Position numbers and translations under genes: made by a program. DNA of 64,000 bases. It comes from Streptomyces sp. NBC_01232. GTDB taxonomy: Bacteria > Actinomycetota > Actinomycetes > Streptomycetales > Streptomycetaceae. The stretch's first letter is position 1; every line of letters begins with the position of its first letter. Under the pieces are notes generated by a model. It made no database searches. It saw only the letters and a list, made by a program, of their open reading frames with translations, and was not told the DNA's origin. Location: NCBI RefSeq assembly GCF_035989885.1, contig NZ_CP108518.1, positions 6,191,001 to 6,255,000 of the forward strand, written 5' to 3'. Below, piece after piece: positions 41,818-50,475 of this stretch.

Positions 41818-43311
41818 GTGTTCCTGACGATCTCCACCACCGGCTCCCCCGAACGCCCCGCTACCGACCTGGGTCACCTGCTGCACAAGCATCCCGACAG
41901 GACGCAGGCGTTCTCCACCTCCCACGGCACCGCCCACGTGTTCTACCCCGAGGCCTCGGCCCAGCGGTGCACGGCGGCACTGCTGCTGGAGGTGGACCCC
42001 GTCGCGCTCGTGCGCCGCGGCCGGGGCAAGGGCCGCGGCGGGGCGCCGGACGCCGCCCTCGCGCAGTACGTCAACGACCGGCCGTACGCCGCGTCCTCGC
42101 TGCTCGCCGTCGCGCTCAGCGCAGTGTTCCGCACCGCGCTCAAGGGGCAGTGCGCCGCCCGTCCGGAACTTCCGGAGCAGGCCCGGCCGCTGCGCATCGA
42201 GATCCCGGTACTGCCCGCCCGCGGCGGCGCCGAGCTCGTGCACAGGCTGTTCGGCCCGCTCGGCTGGGACCTCGTACAGGCCGAGGCCGTGGCGCTCGAC
42301 GCGCAGTTCCCCGAGTGGGGGGACTCCCGCTACGTACGGCTCGTCCTGGAGGGCGAACTGCGCCTCGCCGACGTCCTGCGCCAGCTCTACGTACTGCTCC
42401 CGGTGCTCGACGACGGCAAGCACTACTGGGTCTCCCCGGACGAGGTCGACAAGCTGCTGCGCGCCGGAGACGGCTGGCTCGCCGCCCACCCCGAGAACGG
42501 CCTGATCTCCTCCCGCTACCTGGCCCGCCACAAGCGGCTGACCCAGGACGCCATCGAGCGCCTGGAACTGGTCCGCCTCGCCGAGTCCGACGGCAGCGAG
42601 GTCGAGGAGCTCGACAACGCGGTGGACGAGGACCGCGACACGGAGGAGCGTCCGGTGCCGCTCGCCGTGCAGCGGCGCGAGGCGATCCTCGCCGCGCTGC
42701 GGGGCGCCGGCGCCCAGCGGGTACTGGACCTCGGCTGCGGACAGGGCCAGTTGGTCCAGGCGCTGCTGAACGACCCGGTGTACACCGAGATCGTCGGTAT
42801 GGACGTGTCCGTGCGCGCCCTGCAGATCGCGGCCCGGCGGCTGCGGCTTGACCGGATGGGTGAGCGGCAGAGAGCGCGCGTCACCCTGCTGCAGGGCTCG
42901 CTCGCGTACACCGACAGGCGGCTCGGCGGCTACGACGCGGCCGTGCTCAGCGAGGTCATCGAGCACCTGGATCCGGAGCGGCTGCCCGCCCTGGAGTACG
43001 CGGTGTTCGGCTCGGCCCGTCCCCGGACGGTCCTCGTCACCACCCCGAACGTCGAGTACAACGTGCGCTGGGAGACCCTGCCCGCCGGGCACGTCCGCCA
43101 CGGCGACCACCGCTTCGAGTGGACCCGCGAGGAGTTCCGAGCCTGGGCGGACGAGGTCGCGCGCCGCCACGGCTACGGGGTCCGGTACGTGCCCGTCGGC
43201 GACGACGACCCCGAGGTCGGGCCGCCGACCCAGATGGCCGTCTTCACCCAGAACGACACCACCGACACCGCTGACACCACCGACACCCCGAAGGAGGGCG
43301 AGGCAGCATGA
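41818..43311 (+). CDS. hen1: Hen1, 3'-terminal RNA ribose 2'-O-methyltransferase
   Basis: 497 residues. The N-terminal half (about 1-240) is the bacterial Hen1 N domain that activates Pnkp for ligation. The C-terminal methyltransferase (about 270-480) has the SAM motif VLDLGCGQGQLVQALL (about 303-318) and the metal site EVIEHLDPER (Glu/His, about 380-389) with HRFEW. It adds a 2'-O-methyl to the repaired RNA 3' end, blocking recutting by ribotoxins. GTG start; overlaps pnkp by ATGA. Confidence 0.95.
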   Translation: MFLTISTTGSPERPATDLGHLLHKHPDRTQAFSTSHGTAHVFYPEASAQRCTAALLLEVDPVALVRRGRGKGRGGAPDAALAQYVNDRPYAASSLLAVALSAVFRTALKGQCAARPELPEQARPLRIEIPVLPARGGAELVHRLFGPLGWDLVQAEAVALDAQFPEWGDSRYVRLVLEGELRLADVLRQLYVLLPVLDDGKHYWVSPDEVDKLLRAGDGWLAAHPENGLISSRYLARHKRLTQDAIERLELVRLAESDGSEVEELDNAVDEDRDTEERPVPLAVQRREAILAALRGAGAQRVLDLGCGQGQLVQALLNDPVYTEIVGMDVSVRALQIAARRLRLDRMGERQRARVTLLQGSLAYTDRRLGGYDAAVLSEVIEHLDPERLPALEYAVFGSARPRTVLVTTPNVEYNVRWETLPAGHVRHGDHRFEWTREEFRAWADEVARRHGYGVRYVPVGDDDPEVGPPTQMAVFTQNDTTDTADTTDTPKEGEAA

Positions 43312-45890
43312 CCGGCACCGAGACCCCCCGTACGCGCACACTTCCCGTCACCGACCTGTCCCTCGTCGTCCTGATCGGGGCCACCGGATCGGGCAAGTCC
43401 ACCTTCGCCCGCAAGCACTTCAAGCCCACCGAGGTCATCTCCTCCGACTACTGCCGGGGCCTGGTCTCGGACGACGAGAACGACCAGAGCGCCAGCCGGG
43501 ACGCCTTCGACGTCCTGCACTACATCGCGGGCAAGCGCCTCGCCGCCGGCCGCCTCACCGTCGTCGACGCCACCAGCGTCCAGGCCGAGGCCCGCCGCGG
43601 GCTGGTCCAGCTCGCCCGCGAGCACGACGTCCTGCCGATCGCCATCGTCCTGGACATGCCCGAGCAGGTCTGCGCCGAGCGCAACGCCGCCCGCCCCGAC
43701 CGGGCCGGCCTGCCCCGCGCGGTCATCCAGCGGCACCGCCGCGACCTGCGCCGCTCGCTGCGCGGCCTGGAGCGCGAGGGCTTCCGCAAGGTCCACGTAC
43801 TGCGCTCCGTCGACGAGGCCGAGACCGCCGAGGTGGTCCTGGAGAAGCGGTTCAACGACCTCACCCACCTCACCGGCCCCTTCGACATCGTCGGTGACAT
43901 CCACGGCTGTTCCTCCGAGCTGGAGACCCTGCTCGCCAAGCTCGGCTACGAGGACGGCGTCCACCCCGCTGGCCGCACCGCCGTCTTCGTCGGCGACCTC
44001 GTCGACCGCGGCCCCGACAGCCCCGGCGTGCTGCGCCGCGTCATGGGCATGGTCAAGTCCGGCAACGCCCTGTGCGTGCCCGGGAACCACGAGAACAAGC
44101 TCGGCCGTTATCTGAAGGGCTCCAAGGTCCAGCGGACCCACGGCCTCGCCGAGACCATCGAGCAGCTGGAGGCGGAGCCGGAGGAGTTCGTCCAGGAGGT
44201 GCGGGAGTTCATCCGCGGCCTCGTCAGCCACTACGTCCTCGACGGCGGCAGGCTGGTGGTCTGCCACGCCGGGCTGCCCGAGAAGTACCACGGCCGCACC
44301 TCCGGCCGGGTCCGCTCGCACGCCCTGTACGGGGACACCACCGGCGAGACCGACGAGTTCGGCCTGCCCGTGCGCTACCCGTGGGCCGAGGACTACCGCG
44401 GCAAGGCCGTCGTGGTCTACGGCCACACCCCGGTCCCGGACACCACCTGGATCAACAACACCATCTGCCTCGACACCGGCGCCGTCTTCGGCGGCCGGAT
44501 GACCGCCCTGCGCTGGCCCGAGCGCGAACTGGTCGACGTACCGGCCGAGAAGGTCTGGTACGAGCCGGTCAAGCCGCTCGTCGCCGAGGCGCCGGGCGGA
44601 CACTGGGGGTCCCCCCGGACGGAGTCCGGGGGAGGGCGCCCGCTCGACCTGGCCGACGTGCACGGCCGCCGGGTCGTGGAGACCCGGCACCTGGGCAACG
44701 TCAACGTGCGCGAGGAGAACGCGGCGGCGGCCCTGGAGGTCATGAGCCGCTTCGCCGTGGACCCCCGCCTCGTCCCCTACCTGCCGCCGACCATGGCGCC
44801 GACCGCCACCTCGCGGGAGGAGGGCTATCTGGAGCACCCGGCCGAGGCCTTCGCCCAGTACCGCAAGGACGGCATCGCCCAGGTGGTGTGCGAGGAGAAG
44901 CACATGGGCTCCCGCGCGACCGTCCTGGTCTGCAAGGACGCCGACGCGGCCCGGACCCGCTTCGGCGTCGACGGCCCGACGGGCTCCGTCTACACCCGTA
45001 CCGGGCGGCCCTTCTTCAAGGAGCCGGAGGTCACCGAAGAGGTCCTCGCACGGCTGCGCGCGGCGGTCACCGACGCCGGTCTCTGGGAGGAACTCGGCAC
45101 CGACTGGCTGCTGTTCGACGGGGAACTCCTGCCCTGGTCCCTGAAGTCCACCGGCCTGCTGCGCAACCAGTACGCCGCCGTGGGCGCGGCATCCGGCGCC
45201 GTCTTCCCGGACGCCGTCGCGGCCCTGGAGGCGGCCACCGCCCGGGGCGTCGACACCGGTGCACTGCTGGAGCGCCAGCGCGGCCGGGCGACCGACGCGG
45301 CCGCCTTCACCGACGCGTACCGGCGCTACTGCTGGACCACCGACGGGCTGGACGGCGTACGGTTCGCGCCGTTCCAGCTGCTCGCGGCGGCCGGGCGGTC
45401 GCTGGCCGCCGTGCCCCACGACGAGCAGCTGTTCTGGCTGGACCGCCTGGTCGCCGCCGACGAGGCGGCCGGCACCGGGCTGCTGCGCCGCACCGGCCGG
45501 ATCCTGGTGGACACCGCGGACGAGGACTCCGTACGGGCGGGCACCGACTGGTGGCTGGAGCTGACGGCCGCCGGCGGCGAGGGCATGGTCGTCAAGCCGC
45601 TCCAGGCGTACGCCCGGGACGGAAGCGGCCGGCTGGTCCAGCCCGGGGTGAAGGTGCGCGGGCGGGAGTACCTGCGGATCATCTACGGCCCGGAGTACAC
45701 GCGTCCGGACCACCTGGAGCGGCTGCGCGAGCGGTTCCTCGGGCACAAGCGCTCGCTCGCCCTGCGCGAGTACGCGCTCGGGCTGGAGGCACTGGACCGG
45801 CTGGCGGCCGAGGAGCCGCTGTGGCGGGTCCACGAGGCGGTCTTCGCGGTGCTCGCGCTGGAGTCGGAGCCGGTCGACCCGCGCCTGTGA
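43308..45890 (+). CDS. pnkp: Pnkp, polynucleotide kinase-phosphatase-ligase
   Basis: An 860-residue RNA-repair enzyme with three modules. Kinase: GATGSGKST (about 24-32). Metallophosphatase: DIHGCSSELETLL, GDLVDRGPDS and GNHENK (about 200-270), with YGHTPVPD. Adenylyltransferase/ligase-like: EKHMGSRATVLVC (nucleotidyl Lys, about 532-544), FDGELLPWSLKS, EGMVVKP. It heals 5'-OH and 2',3'-cyclic phosphate ends and, with Hen1, seals tRNAs cut by ribotoxins. A palindromic GC repeat (44612-44632) adds about ten residues (GSPRTESGGG) between the phosphatase and the ligase module. Confidence 0.95.
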   Translation: MTGTETPRTRTLPVTDLSLVVLIGATGSGKSTFARKHFKPTEVISSDYCRGLVSDDENDQSASRDAFDVLHYIAGKRLAAGRLTVVDATSVQAEARRGLVQLAREHDVLPIAIVLDMPEQVCAERNAARPDRAGLPRAVIQRHRRDLRRSLRGLEREGFRKVHVLRSVDEAETAEVVLEKRFNDLTHLTGPFDIVGDIHGCSSELETLLAKLGYEDGVHPAGRTAVFVGDLVDRGPDSPGVLRRVMGMVKSGNALCVPGNHENKLGRYLKGSKVQRTHGLAETIEQLEAEPEEFVQEVREFIRGLVSHYVLDGGRLVVCHAGLPEKYHGRTSGRVRSHALYGDTTGETDEFGLPVRYPWAEDYRGKAVVVYGHTPVPDTTWINNTICLDTGAVFGGRMTALRWPERELVDVPAEKVWYEPVKPLVAEAPGGHWGSPRTESGGGRPLDLADVHGRRVVETRHLGNVNVREENAAAALEVMSRFAVDPRLVPYLPPTMAPTATSREEGYLEHPAEAFAQYRKDGIAQVVCEEKHMGSRATVLVCKDADAARTRFGVDGPTGSVYTRTGRPFFKEPEVTEEVLARLRAAVTDAGLWEELGTDWLLFDGELLPWSLKSTGLLRNQYAAVGAASGAVFPDAVAALEAATARGVDTGALLERQRGRATDAAAFTDAYRRYCWTTDGLDGVRFAPFQLLAAAGRSLAAVPHDEQLFWLDRLVAADEAAGTGLLRRTGRILVDTADEDSVRAGTDWWLELTAAGGEGMVVKPLQAYARDGSGRLVQPGVKVRGREYLRIIYGPEYTRPDHLERLRERFLGHKRSLALREYALGLEALDRLAAEEPLWRVHEAVFAVLALESEPVDPRL
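44605..44635. repeat. Palindromic GC-rich repeat inserted in pnkp
   Basis: Core hairpin CCCCCGGAC-GGA-GTCCGGGGG (44612-44632), flanked by GGGGGT and GAGGG. It is in frame and encodes a short Gly/Ser/Arg-rich insert. It looks like the dispersed GGGGGTCCCC...GGGGGAG repeats common in Streptomyces genomes. Confidence 0.7.
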
Positions 45891-45954
45891 GCGAGCACGC
45901 TCGCGGGCGCCGTCGCGGGGGCGGGCCGCGTCAGCACGGTACGTAAAGGAGTGG

Positions 45955-45988
45955 CCCCCGTACGGCCTCTAATTAGGTCGTATGGGGG
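45955..45988. promoter_or_regulatory. 34-bp imperfect palindrome
   Basis: Arms CCCCCGTACGGCCT / AGGTCGTATGGGGG around CTAATT; 12 of 17 half-site positions pair. It lies 93 bp before the secreted-protein gene at 46082 in the 191-bp gap after pnkp. A TetR-like or other dimeric regulator site is plausible; no regulator is adjacent. Confidence 0.5.
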
Positions 45989-46081
45989 AACTTTCGCGGA
46001 GAACTCCGGGAAACCCACCGGCGGGATCGTTCAACCAGGGCAGCGGAATGTCCGCGACCCTGGAAGGACGGAACGTCACCT

Positions 46082-46594
46082 ATGAAGATGACCGCGCGCG
46101 GAAGCATTGCGGCACTCATGACCTGTATGGCTGCGGCCGGCGCGGCCACCCCGGCCGTGGCCCAGTCGGTACCGGTCGATGTCCCGCTGGACGCCGTGAA
46201 GGCCACGCTGGGCGTGGACACCCCGCGCGTGGGCACCGGCGTGCCGATGCCGGTCGTGGGAGCGCCCGAGTCACCCCGCTTCCACAAGGGGAACATGCTC
46301 CCGACCCCACTGCTCCCGTCGGTACCGGTCGGCACCGAGCTCGGCAGCACCCTCGTCACCTCCCCGGTGCCGAACCTGCTGGGCAAGCCGGAGACGGACG
46401 GCGAGGGATCCGTGAAGGCGCCGGCCACCGACCTGCTGGCCCGGACGCCCGCCCTGGTCGCCGGCGGTCTGCTGACGATGCCGGACGCCTCCAACTCCGG
46501 GGTGCCGAACCTGACCGCGCCCGAACTGGGCCTGACCACCCCGGAACTCACCGGCGCCCCTTCGGCGCTTCTCGGCCTCGCGACCCCTCGCTGA
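46082..46594 (+). CDS. Secreted hypothetical protein, Pro/Leu/Val-rich
   Basis: 170 residues with a clear Sec signal peptide ([27 protein letters not shown], cleavage about 27). The mature part is low complexity, rich in Pro, Leu, Thr and Gly with repeated VPxxxPL-like turns ([34 protein letters not shown]). No catalytic motif or cell-wall anchor. Family not recognised; possibly a surface or structural protein. Confidence 0.75.
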   Translation: MKMTARGSIAALMTCMAAAGAATPAVAQSVPVDVPLDAVKATLGVDTPRVGTGVPMPVVGAPESPRFHKGNMLPTPLLPSVPVGTELGSTLVTSPVPNLLGKPETDGEGSVKAPATDLLARTPALVAGGLLTMPDASNSGVPNLTAPELGLTTPELTGAPSALLGLATPR

Positions 46595-46640
46595 GCGGAC
46601 GCCACGTCAAAAAGCCGTTCGGTCTGGGAATGTGTACGGC

Positions 46641-47867
46641 ATGGGATTCCATGTCGACTCCGAGACCGGGCGGCTTCGCCGCGTCATCCTCCACCGGCCC
46701 GACCTGGAGCTGAAGCGGCTCACACCGAGCAACAAGGACGCGCTCCTCTTCGACGACGTGCTGTGGGTGCGCCGGGCCCGCCAGGAGCACGACGGCTTCG
46801 CGGACGTGCTGCGGGACCGGGGCGTGGAGGTCCACCTCTTCGGGGACCTGCTGTGCGAGGCCCTCGACATCCCGGAGGCGAGACACCTCGTACTGGACCG
46901 CGTCTTCGACGAGAAGGAGTACGGACCGCTCGCCACCGACCACCTGAGATCGGTCTTCGACGGGCTGTCCTCGGCCGAACTGGCGGAGGCGCTGGTCGGC
47001 GGGATGACCAAGCGGGAGTTCCTGGAACGGCACGCCGAGCCGGTGTCCGTGCGCTTCCACGCGCTGGACCTGGACGGGTTCCTGCTGGGCCCGCTGCCCA
47101 ACCACCTCTTCACCAGGGACACTTCCGCCTGGATCTACGACGGGGTGTCCATCAACGCGATGCGCTGGCCCGCCCGGCAGCGCGAGACGGTCCACTTCGA
47201 GGCGATCTACAAGCACCACCCGCTCTTCACCACCTCCGGCGCCTTCCACACCTGGTCGCAGGGGCAGGCGGACTATCCCTCGACGATCGAGGGCGGGGAC
47301 GTACTGGTCATCGGCAACGGCGCGGTGCTGATCGGGATGAGCGAGCGGACCACCCCGCAGGCGGTGGAGATGCTGGCACGGGGTCTGTTCGCGGCGGGTT
47401 CGGCGACGACCATCGTGGCGCTCGACATGCCCAAGTCGAGGGCCTTCATGCACCTGGACACGGTGATGACCATGGTCGACGGAGATACGTTTACTCAGTA
47501 CGCGGGGCTCGGCATGCTCCCCTCCTACACGATCGAGCCGGGCGGCGGGCCGCATGAGCTGAAGGTGACCGACCACCCCGAGGACCACATGCACCGGGCC
47601 ATCGCGGGGGCGCTCGGTCTGGACTCGATCCGGGTGCTGACCGCGACGCAGGACGTGCACTCGGCGGAGCGCGAGCAGTGGGACGACGGCTGCAACGTGC
47701 TGGCCGTGGAGCCTGGAGTGGTCGTCGCGTACGAACGGAACGTGACGACCAACACCCACCTGCGCAGGATGGGCATCGAGGTGATCGAGATCCCGGGCAG
47801 CGAGCTGGGGCGGGGCCGGGGCGGCCCGCGCTGCATGAGCTGTCCCGTCGAGCGGGACGCGGTCTGA
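46641..47867 (+). CDS. arcA: Arginine deiminase
   Basis: A 408-residue enzyme converting arginine to citrulline and ammonia. All guanidino-modifying motifs are present: FTRDTSAWI (about 160), [10 protein letters not shown] (about 219), [14 protein letters not shown] (about 273) and catalytic Cys in GGPRCMSCP (about 395-403). ATG 46641 ([15 protein letters not shown]) fits family N-termini and has GGGAA 10 bases upstream; GTG 46632 is the alternative. A strong terminator follows. The next gene is ornithine carbamoyltransferase. No carbamate kinase is near. Confidence 0.95.
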   Translation: MGFHVDSETGRLRRVILHRPDLELKRLTPSNKDALLFDDVLWVRRARQEHDGFADVLRDRGVEVHLFGDLLCEALDIPEARHLVLDRVFDEKEYGPLATDHLRSVFDGLSSAELAEALVGGMTKREFLERHAEPVSVRFHALDLDGFLLGPLPNHLFTRDTSAWIYDGVSINAMRWPARQRETVHFEAIYKHHPLFTTSGAFHTWSQGQADYPSTIEGGDVLVIGNGAVLIGMSERTTPQAVEMLARGLFAAGSATTIVALDMPKSRAFMHLDTVMTMVDGDTFTQYAGLGMLPSYTIEPGGGPHELKVTDHPEDHMHRAIAGALGLDSIRVLTATQDVHSAEREQWDDGCNVLAVEPGVVVAYERNVTTNTHLRRMGIEVIEIPGSELGRGRGGPRCMSCPVERDAV

Positions 47868-47868
47868 G

Positions 47869-47908
47869 ACCGGCCGGGCCCGGGGAAGGGGTCCCGGGCC
47901 CGGCCGGT
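47869..47908 (+). terminator. Strong terminator after arcA
   Basis: Perfect 16-bp arms ACCGGCCGGGCCCGGG / CCCGGGCCCGGCCGGT with an 8-base loop, right after the arcA stop. Confidence 0.9.
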
Positions 47909-47916
47909 GGACCGGT

Positions 47917-47932
47917 CTGTATATCAATACAG
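47917..47932. promoter_or_regulatory. Candidate operator upstream of ornithine carbamoyltransferase
   Basis: CTGTATATCAATACAG is a 6+4+6 inverted repeat in an AT-rich island, 53 bp before the start, followed by a -10-like TATAGA (47941-47946). It could be an ArgR-type box or another regulator site. Confidence 0.55.
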
Positions 47933-47985
47933 AGGATCGTATAGACTTCCAGCATCCCCTGTCACCGTGACGCTGGAGCGACCCC

Positions 47986-49005
47986 ATGGCCACCGACCTC
48001 GCCGGCCGCAGTTTTCTCAAGGAGCTGGACTTCACGGCCGCCGAGTTCCGCGGCCTGATCGAGCTCGCCGCCGACCTGAAGGCGGCCAAGAAGGCCGGGG
48101 TCGAGCAGCGGCTGCTGCAGGGCAGGAACATCGCGCTGATCTTCGAGAAGACCTCGACGCGGACCCGCTGCGCCTTCGAGGTCGCCGCCGCGGACCAGGG
48201 TGCCCACACCACCTACCTCGACCCCGCCGGATCCCAGATGGGCCACAAGGAGTCGGTGAAGGACACCGCCCGCGTGCTGGGCCGGATGTTCGACGGGATC
48301 GAGTACCGCGGTGACAGCCAGGAGGCCGTCGAGGAGCTCTCCGCCCACGCCGGCGTCCCCGTCTTCAACGGCCTCACCAACGACTGGCACCCGACCCAGA
48401 TGCTGGCCGATCTGCTCACCATGACCGAGCACACCGCCAAGCCGCTGAACCACGTCGCGTTCGCCTACCTCGGCGACGCCCGCTTCAACATGGGCAACTC
48501 CTACCTCGTGACCGGCGCGCTGCTGGGCATGGACGTACGGATCGTCGCGCCCCGGGCCTACTGGCCCGCCGAGTCGGTGGTGGCCGCGGCCCGGGAGCTC
48601 GCGGCGGAGAGCGGCGCCCGCCTCACCCTGACCGAGGAGGTGGCCGAGGGGGTCGCCGGGGCGGACTTCGTCGTGACCGACATCTGGGTTTCCATGGGCG
48701 AGCCCAAGGAGGTCTGGGACGAGCGGATCGCGGCCCTGTCCCCGTACGCGGTGACCATGGACGTGCTGCGCGCCACCGGGAACCCGGACGTGAAGTTCAT
48801 GCACTGCCTGCCGGCCTTCCACGACCTCGGCACCAAGGTGGCCCGGGAGATCCACGAGCGGCACGGCCTGGAATCCCTGGAGGTGACGGACGAGGTGTTC
48901 GAGTCCGAGCACTCCATCGTCTTCGACGAGGCCGAGAACCGGCTGCACACCATCAAGGCCGTACTTGTCGCCACGCTCGGCCGGCCCGGCCGGAGTGACG
49001 CATAG
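47986..49005 (+). CDS. argF: Ornithine carbamoyltransferase
   Basis: A 339-residue enzyme. Carbamoyl-phosphate site [11 protein letters not shown] (about 56-66), [11 protein letters not shown] (about 136), ornithine-side DIWVSMGEP (about 234) and HCLPAFHD (about 272-279). It has its own promoter region after the arcA terminator. It may act catabolically with arcA (citrulline to ornithine plus carbamoyl phosphate) or in arginine synthesis; the arcA neighbour favours catabolism. Confidence 0.95.
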   Translation: MATDLAGRSFLKELDFTAAEFRGLIELAADLKAAKKAGVEQRLLQGRNIALIFEKTSTRTRCAFEVAAADQGAHTTYLDPAGSQMGHKESVKDTARVLGRMFDGIEYRGDSQEAVEELSAHAGVPVFNGLTNDWHPTQMLADLLTMTEHTAKPLNHVAFAYLGDARFNMGNSYLVTGALLGMDVRIVAPRAYWPAESVVAAARELAAESGARLTLTEEVAEGVAGADFVVTDIWVSMGEPKEVWDERIAALSPYAVTMDVLRATGNPDVKFMHCLPAFHDLGTKVAREIHERHGLESLEVTDEVFESEHSIVFDEAENRLHTIKAVLVATLGRPGRSDA

Positions 49006-49041
49006 TCATACGCCGGAGCCGAATGCCGTGCCGTGGCCGGG

Positions 49042-49470
49042 TCACGCCCTGCCGGGGCCGGTCCGCTGCGCGGGCAGGGTGAACCACACGGCCTTGCCGC
49101 CCGGGGTGGCGCGGTGACCGCAGTCGGAGCTCAGGGCCCGGATCAGCAGCAGCCCGCGGCCGTGCTCCTGCCAGGGGTCGGGGCGGTCCGCGGCCGGACG
49201 GGCCGACAGATTGCCGGGCGGGCTCGGATCCCCGTCGTGGACCTCGACCTGGCAGCCGCTCGCCAGCAGTTCCACGACCAGCTCGATCGGGGCGCCGGAG
49301 CGGGTGTGCTCCACGGCGTTCGCGACCAGTTCCGCCGTCAGGAGCTCCGCGGTGTCCCGGTCGGCGGGCGCGTCGGTGTCGGCCAGCGCGGTGCGGACGA
49401 GGGCGCGGGCGAGGGGCACGGCGGCCGCCGTGCGGGGCAGGGCGATCCGCCAGGCGGAGGCGTCGGGCAA
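49042..49470 (-). CDS. RsbW-like ATP-binding regulatory kinase
   Basis: A 142-residue GHKL ATPase of the anti-sigma/serine-kinase type common in Streptomyces. N box ELVANAVEHT (about 47-56), G1 box VEVHDGDPSPP (about 75), G2 box WQEHGRGLLLIRAL (about 99-112). TTG start at 49470 with GGATGG upstream. No partner sigma or anti-anti-sigma factor is adjacent. Confidence 0.88.
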   Translation of the reverse strand: MPDASAWRIALPRTAAAVPLARALVRTALADTDAPADRDTAELLTAELVANAVEHTRSGAPIELVVELLASGCQVEVHDGDPSPPGNLSARPAADRPDPWQEHGRGLLLIRALSSDCGHRATPGGKAVWFTLPAQRTGPGRA

Positions 49471-49606
49471 GGAAGGACCATCCGTTCCGGTGTCGGGTGT
49501 CGCGTCGGGAGCGAACCGTGCGCAAGTGGAGAGCTCCCGCTTTCAACGATACGAAGTCGAATTCTCGTCCCGCAGGGCACCCCGGGCGCGAAAGTGTCGC
49601 GCTTCT

Positions 49607-49620
49607 GTGACGGCAGTCAC
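49607..49620. promoter_or_regulatory. Candidate PaaX operator, copy 1
   Basis: GTGACGGCAGTCAC, with TGAC/GTCA arms. It is 8 bases before GATACC, a -10-like element that puts the start point near GTG 49644. An almost identical site with the same spacing is at 56800-56813. Confidence 0.65.
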
Positions 49621-49643
49621 GATCTGGTGATACCTTCGGTGGT

Positions 49644-50471
49644 GTGAGCCCCTTCACCGGTTCCACACCAGCGACCGAACGGTGGCACCACCTCCGGATC
49701 ACCCGGCAGGACGGCGTCGCCACCGTCACCTTCGACCGCCCCCAGAAGCTGAACGCGCTCACCTTCGGTGCCTACGCCGACCTGCGCGATCTGCTCGGCG
49801 AACTCTCCCGCGAGCGCTCCGTGCGCGCCCTCGTGCTCGGCGGCGAGGGGCGCGGCTTCTGCTCCGGCGGGGACGTCGACGAGATCATCGGCGCCACCCT
49901 CGCCATGGACACCGCCCAGCTCCTCGACTTCAACCGGATGACCGGCCAGGTGGTCCGCGCCATCCGCGAATGCCCCTTCCCGGTCATCGCCGCCGTGCAC
50001 GGCGTGGCCGCCGGTGCCGGGGCCGTACTCGCGCTCGCCGCCGACTTCCGGATCGCCGACCCCACCGCCCGCTTCGCCTTCCTCTTCACCCGCGTCGGCC
50101 TCTCCGGCGGCGACATGGGCGCCGCCTACCTGCTGCCCCGGGTCGTCGGCCTCGGCCACGCCACCCGGCTGCTGATGCTCGGAGAGCCCGTGCACGCGGC
50201 CGAGGCGGAGCGGATCGGCCTGCTCAGCGAGCTCACCGAGGAGGGCAAGGCCCACGTACGGGCCGCCGAACTCGCCGCGCGCCTGGCCGCGGGCCCCGCC
50301 CTCGCCCATGCGCAGACCAAGGCGCTGCTCACCGCCGAGCTCGACATGCCCCTGGCCGCGTCCGTGGAACTGGACGCCGCCACCCAGGCCCTGCTGATGC
50401 ACGGCGAGGACTACGCGGAGTTCCACGCGGCCTTCACCGGGAAGCGGCCGCCGGAGTGGAAGGGCAGGTAG
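49644..50471 (+). CDS. Enoyl-CoA hydratase/isomerase
   Basis: A 275-residue crotonase-fold enzyme. Oxyanion-hole motifs RGFCSGGDVDEI (about 71-82) and HGVAAGAGAVLALAADFRIA (about 117-136); FLFTRVGLSGGDMGAAYLLPRVVG follows. GTG start lies close to the predicted transcription start, possibly leaderless. It stands 4 bp before the aminobenzoyl-CoA monooxygenase gene, so it is probably a hydratase in that ring-degradation pathway. Confidence 0.92.
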   Translation: MSPFTGSTPATERWHHLRITRQDGVATVTFDRPQKLNALTFGAYADLRDLLGELSRERSVRALVLGGEGRGFCSGGDVDEIIGATLAMDTAQLLDFNRMTGQVVRAIRECPFPVIAAVHGVAAGAGAVLALAADFRIADPTARFAFLFTRVGLSGGDMGAAYLLPRVVGLGHATRLLMLGEPVHAAEAERIGLLSELTEEGKAHVRAAELAARLAAGPALAHAQTKALLTAELDMPLAASVELDAATQALLMHGEDYAEFHAAFTGKRPPEWKGR

Positions 50472-50475
50472 TCAC

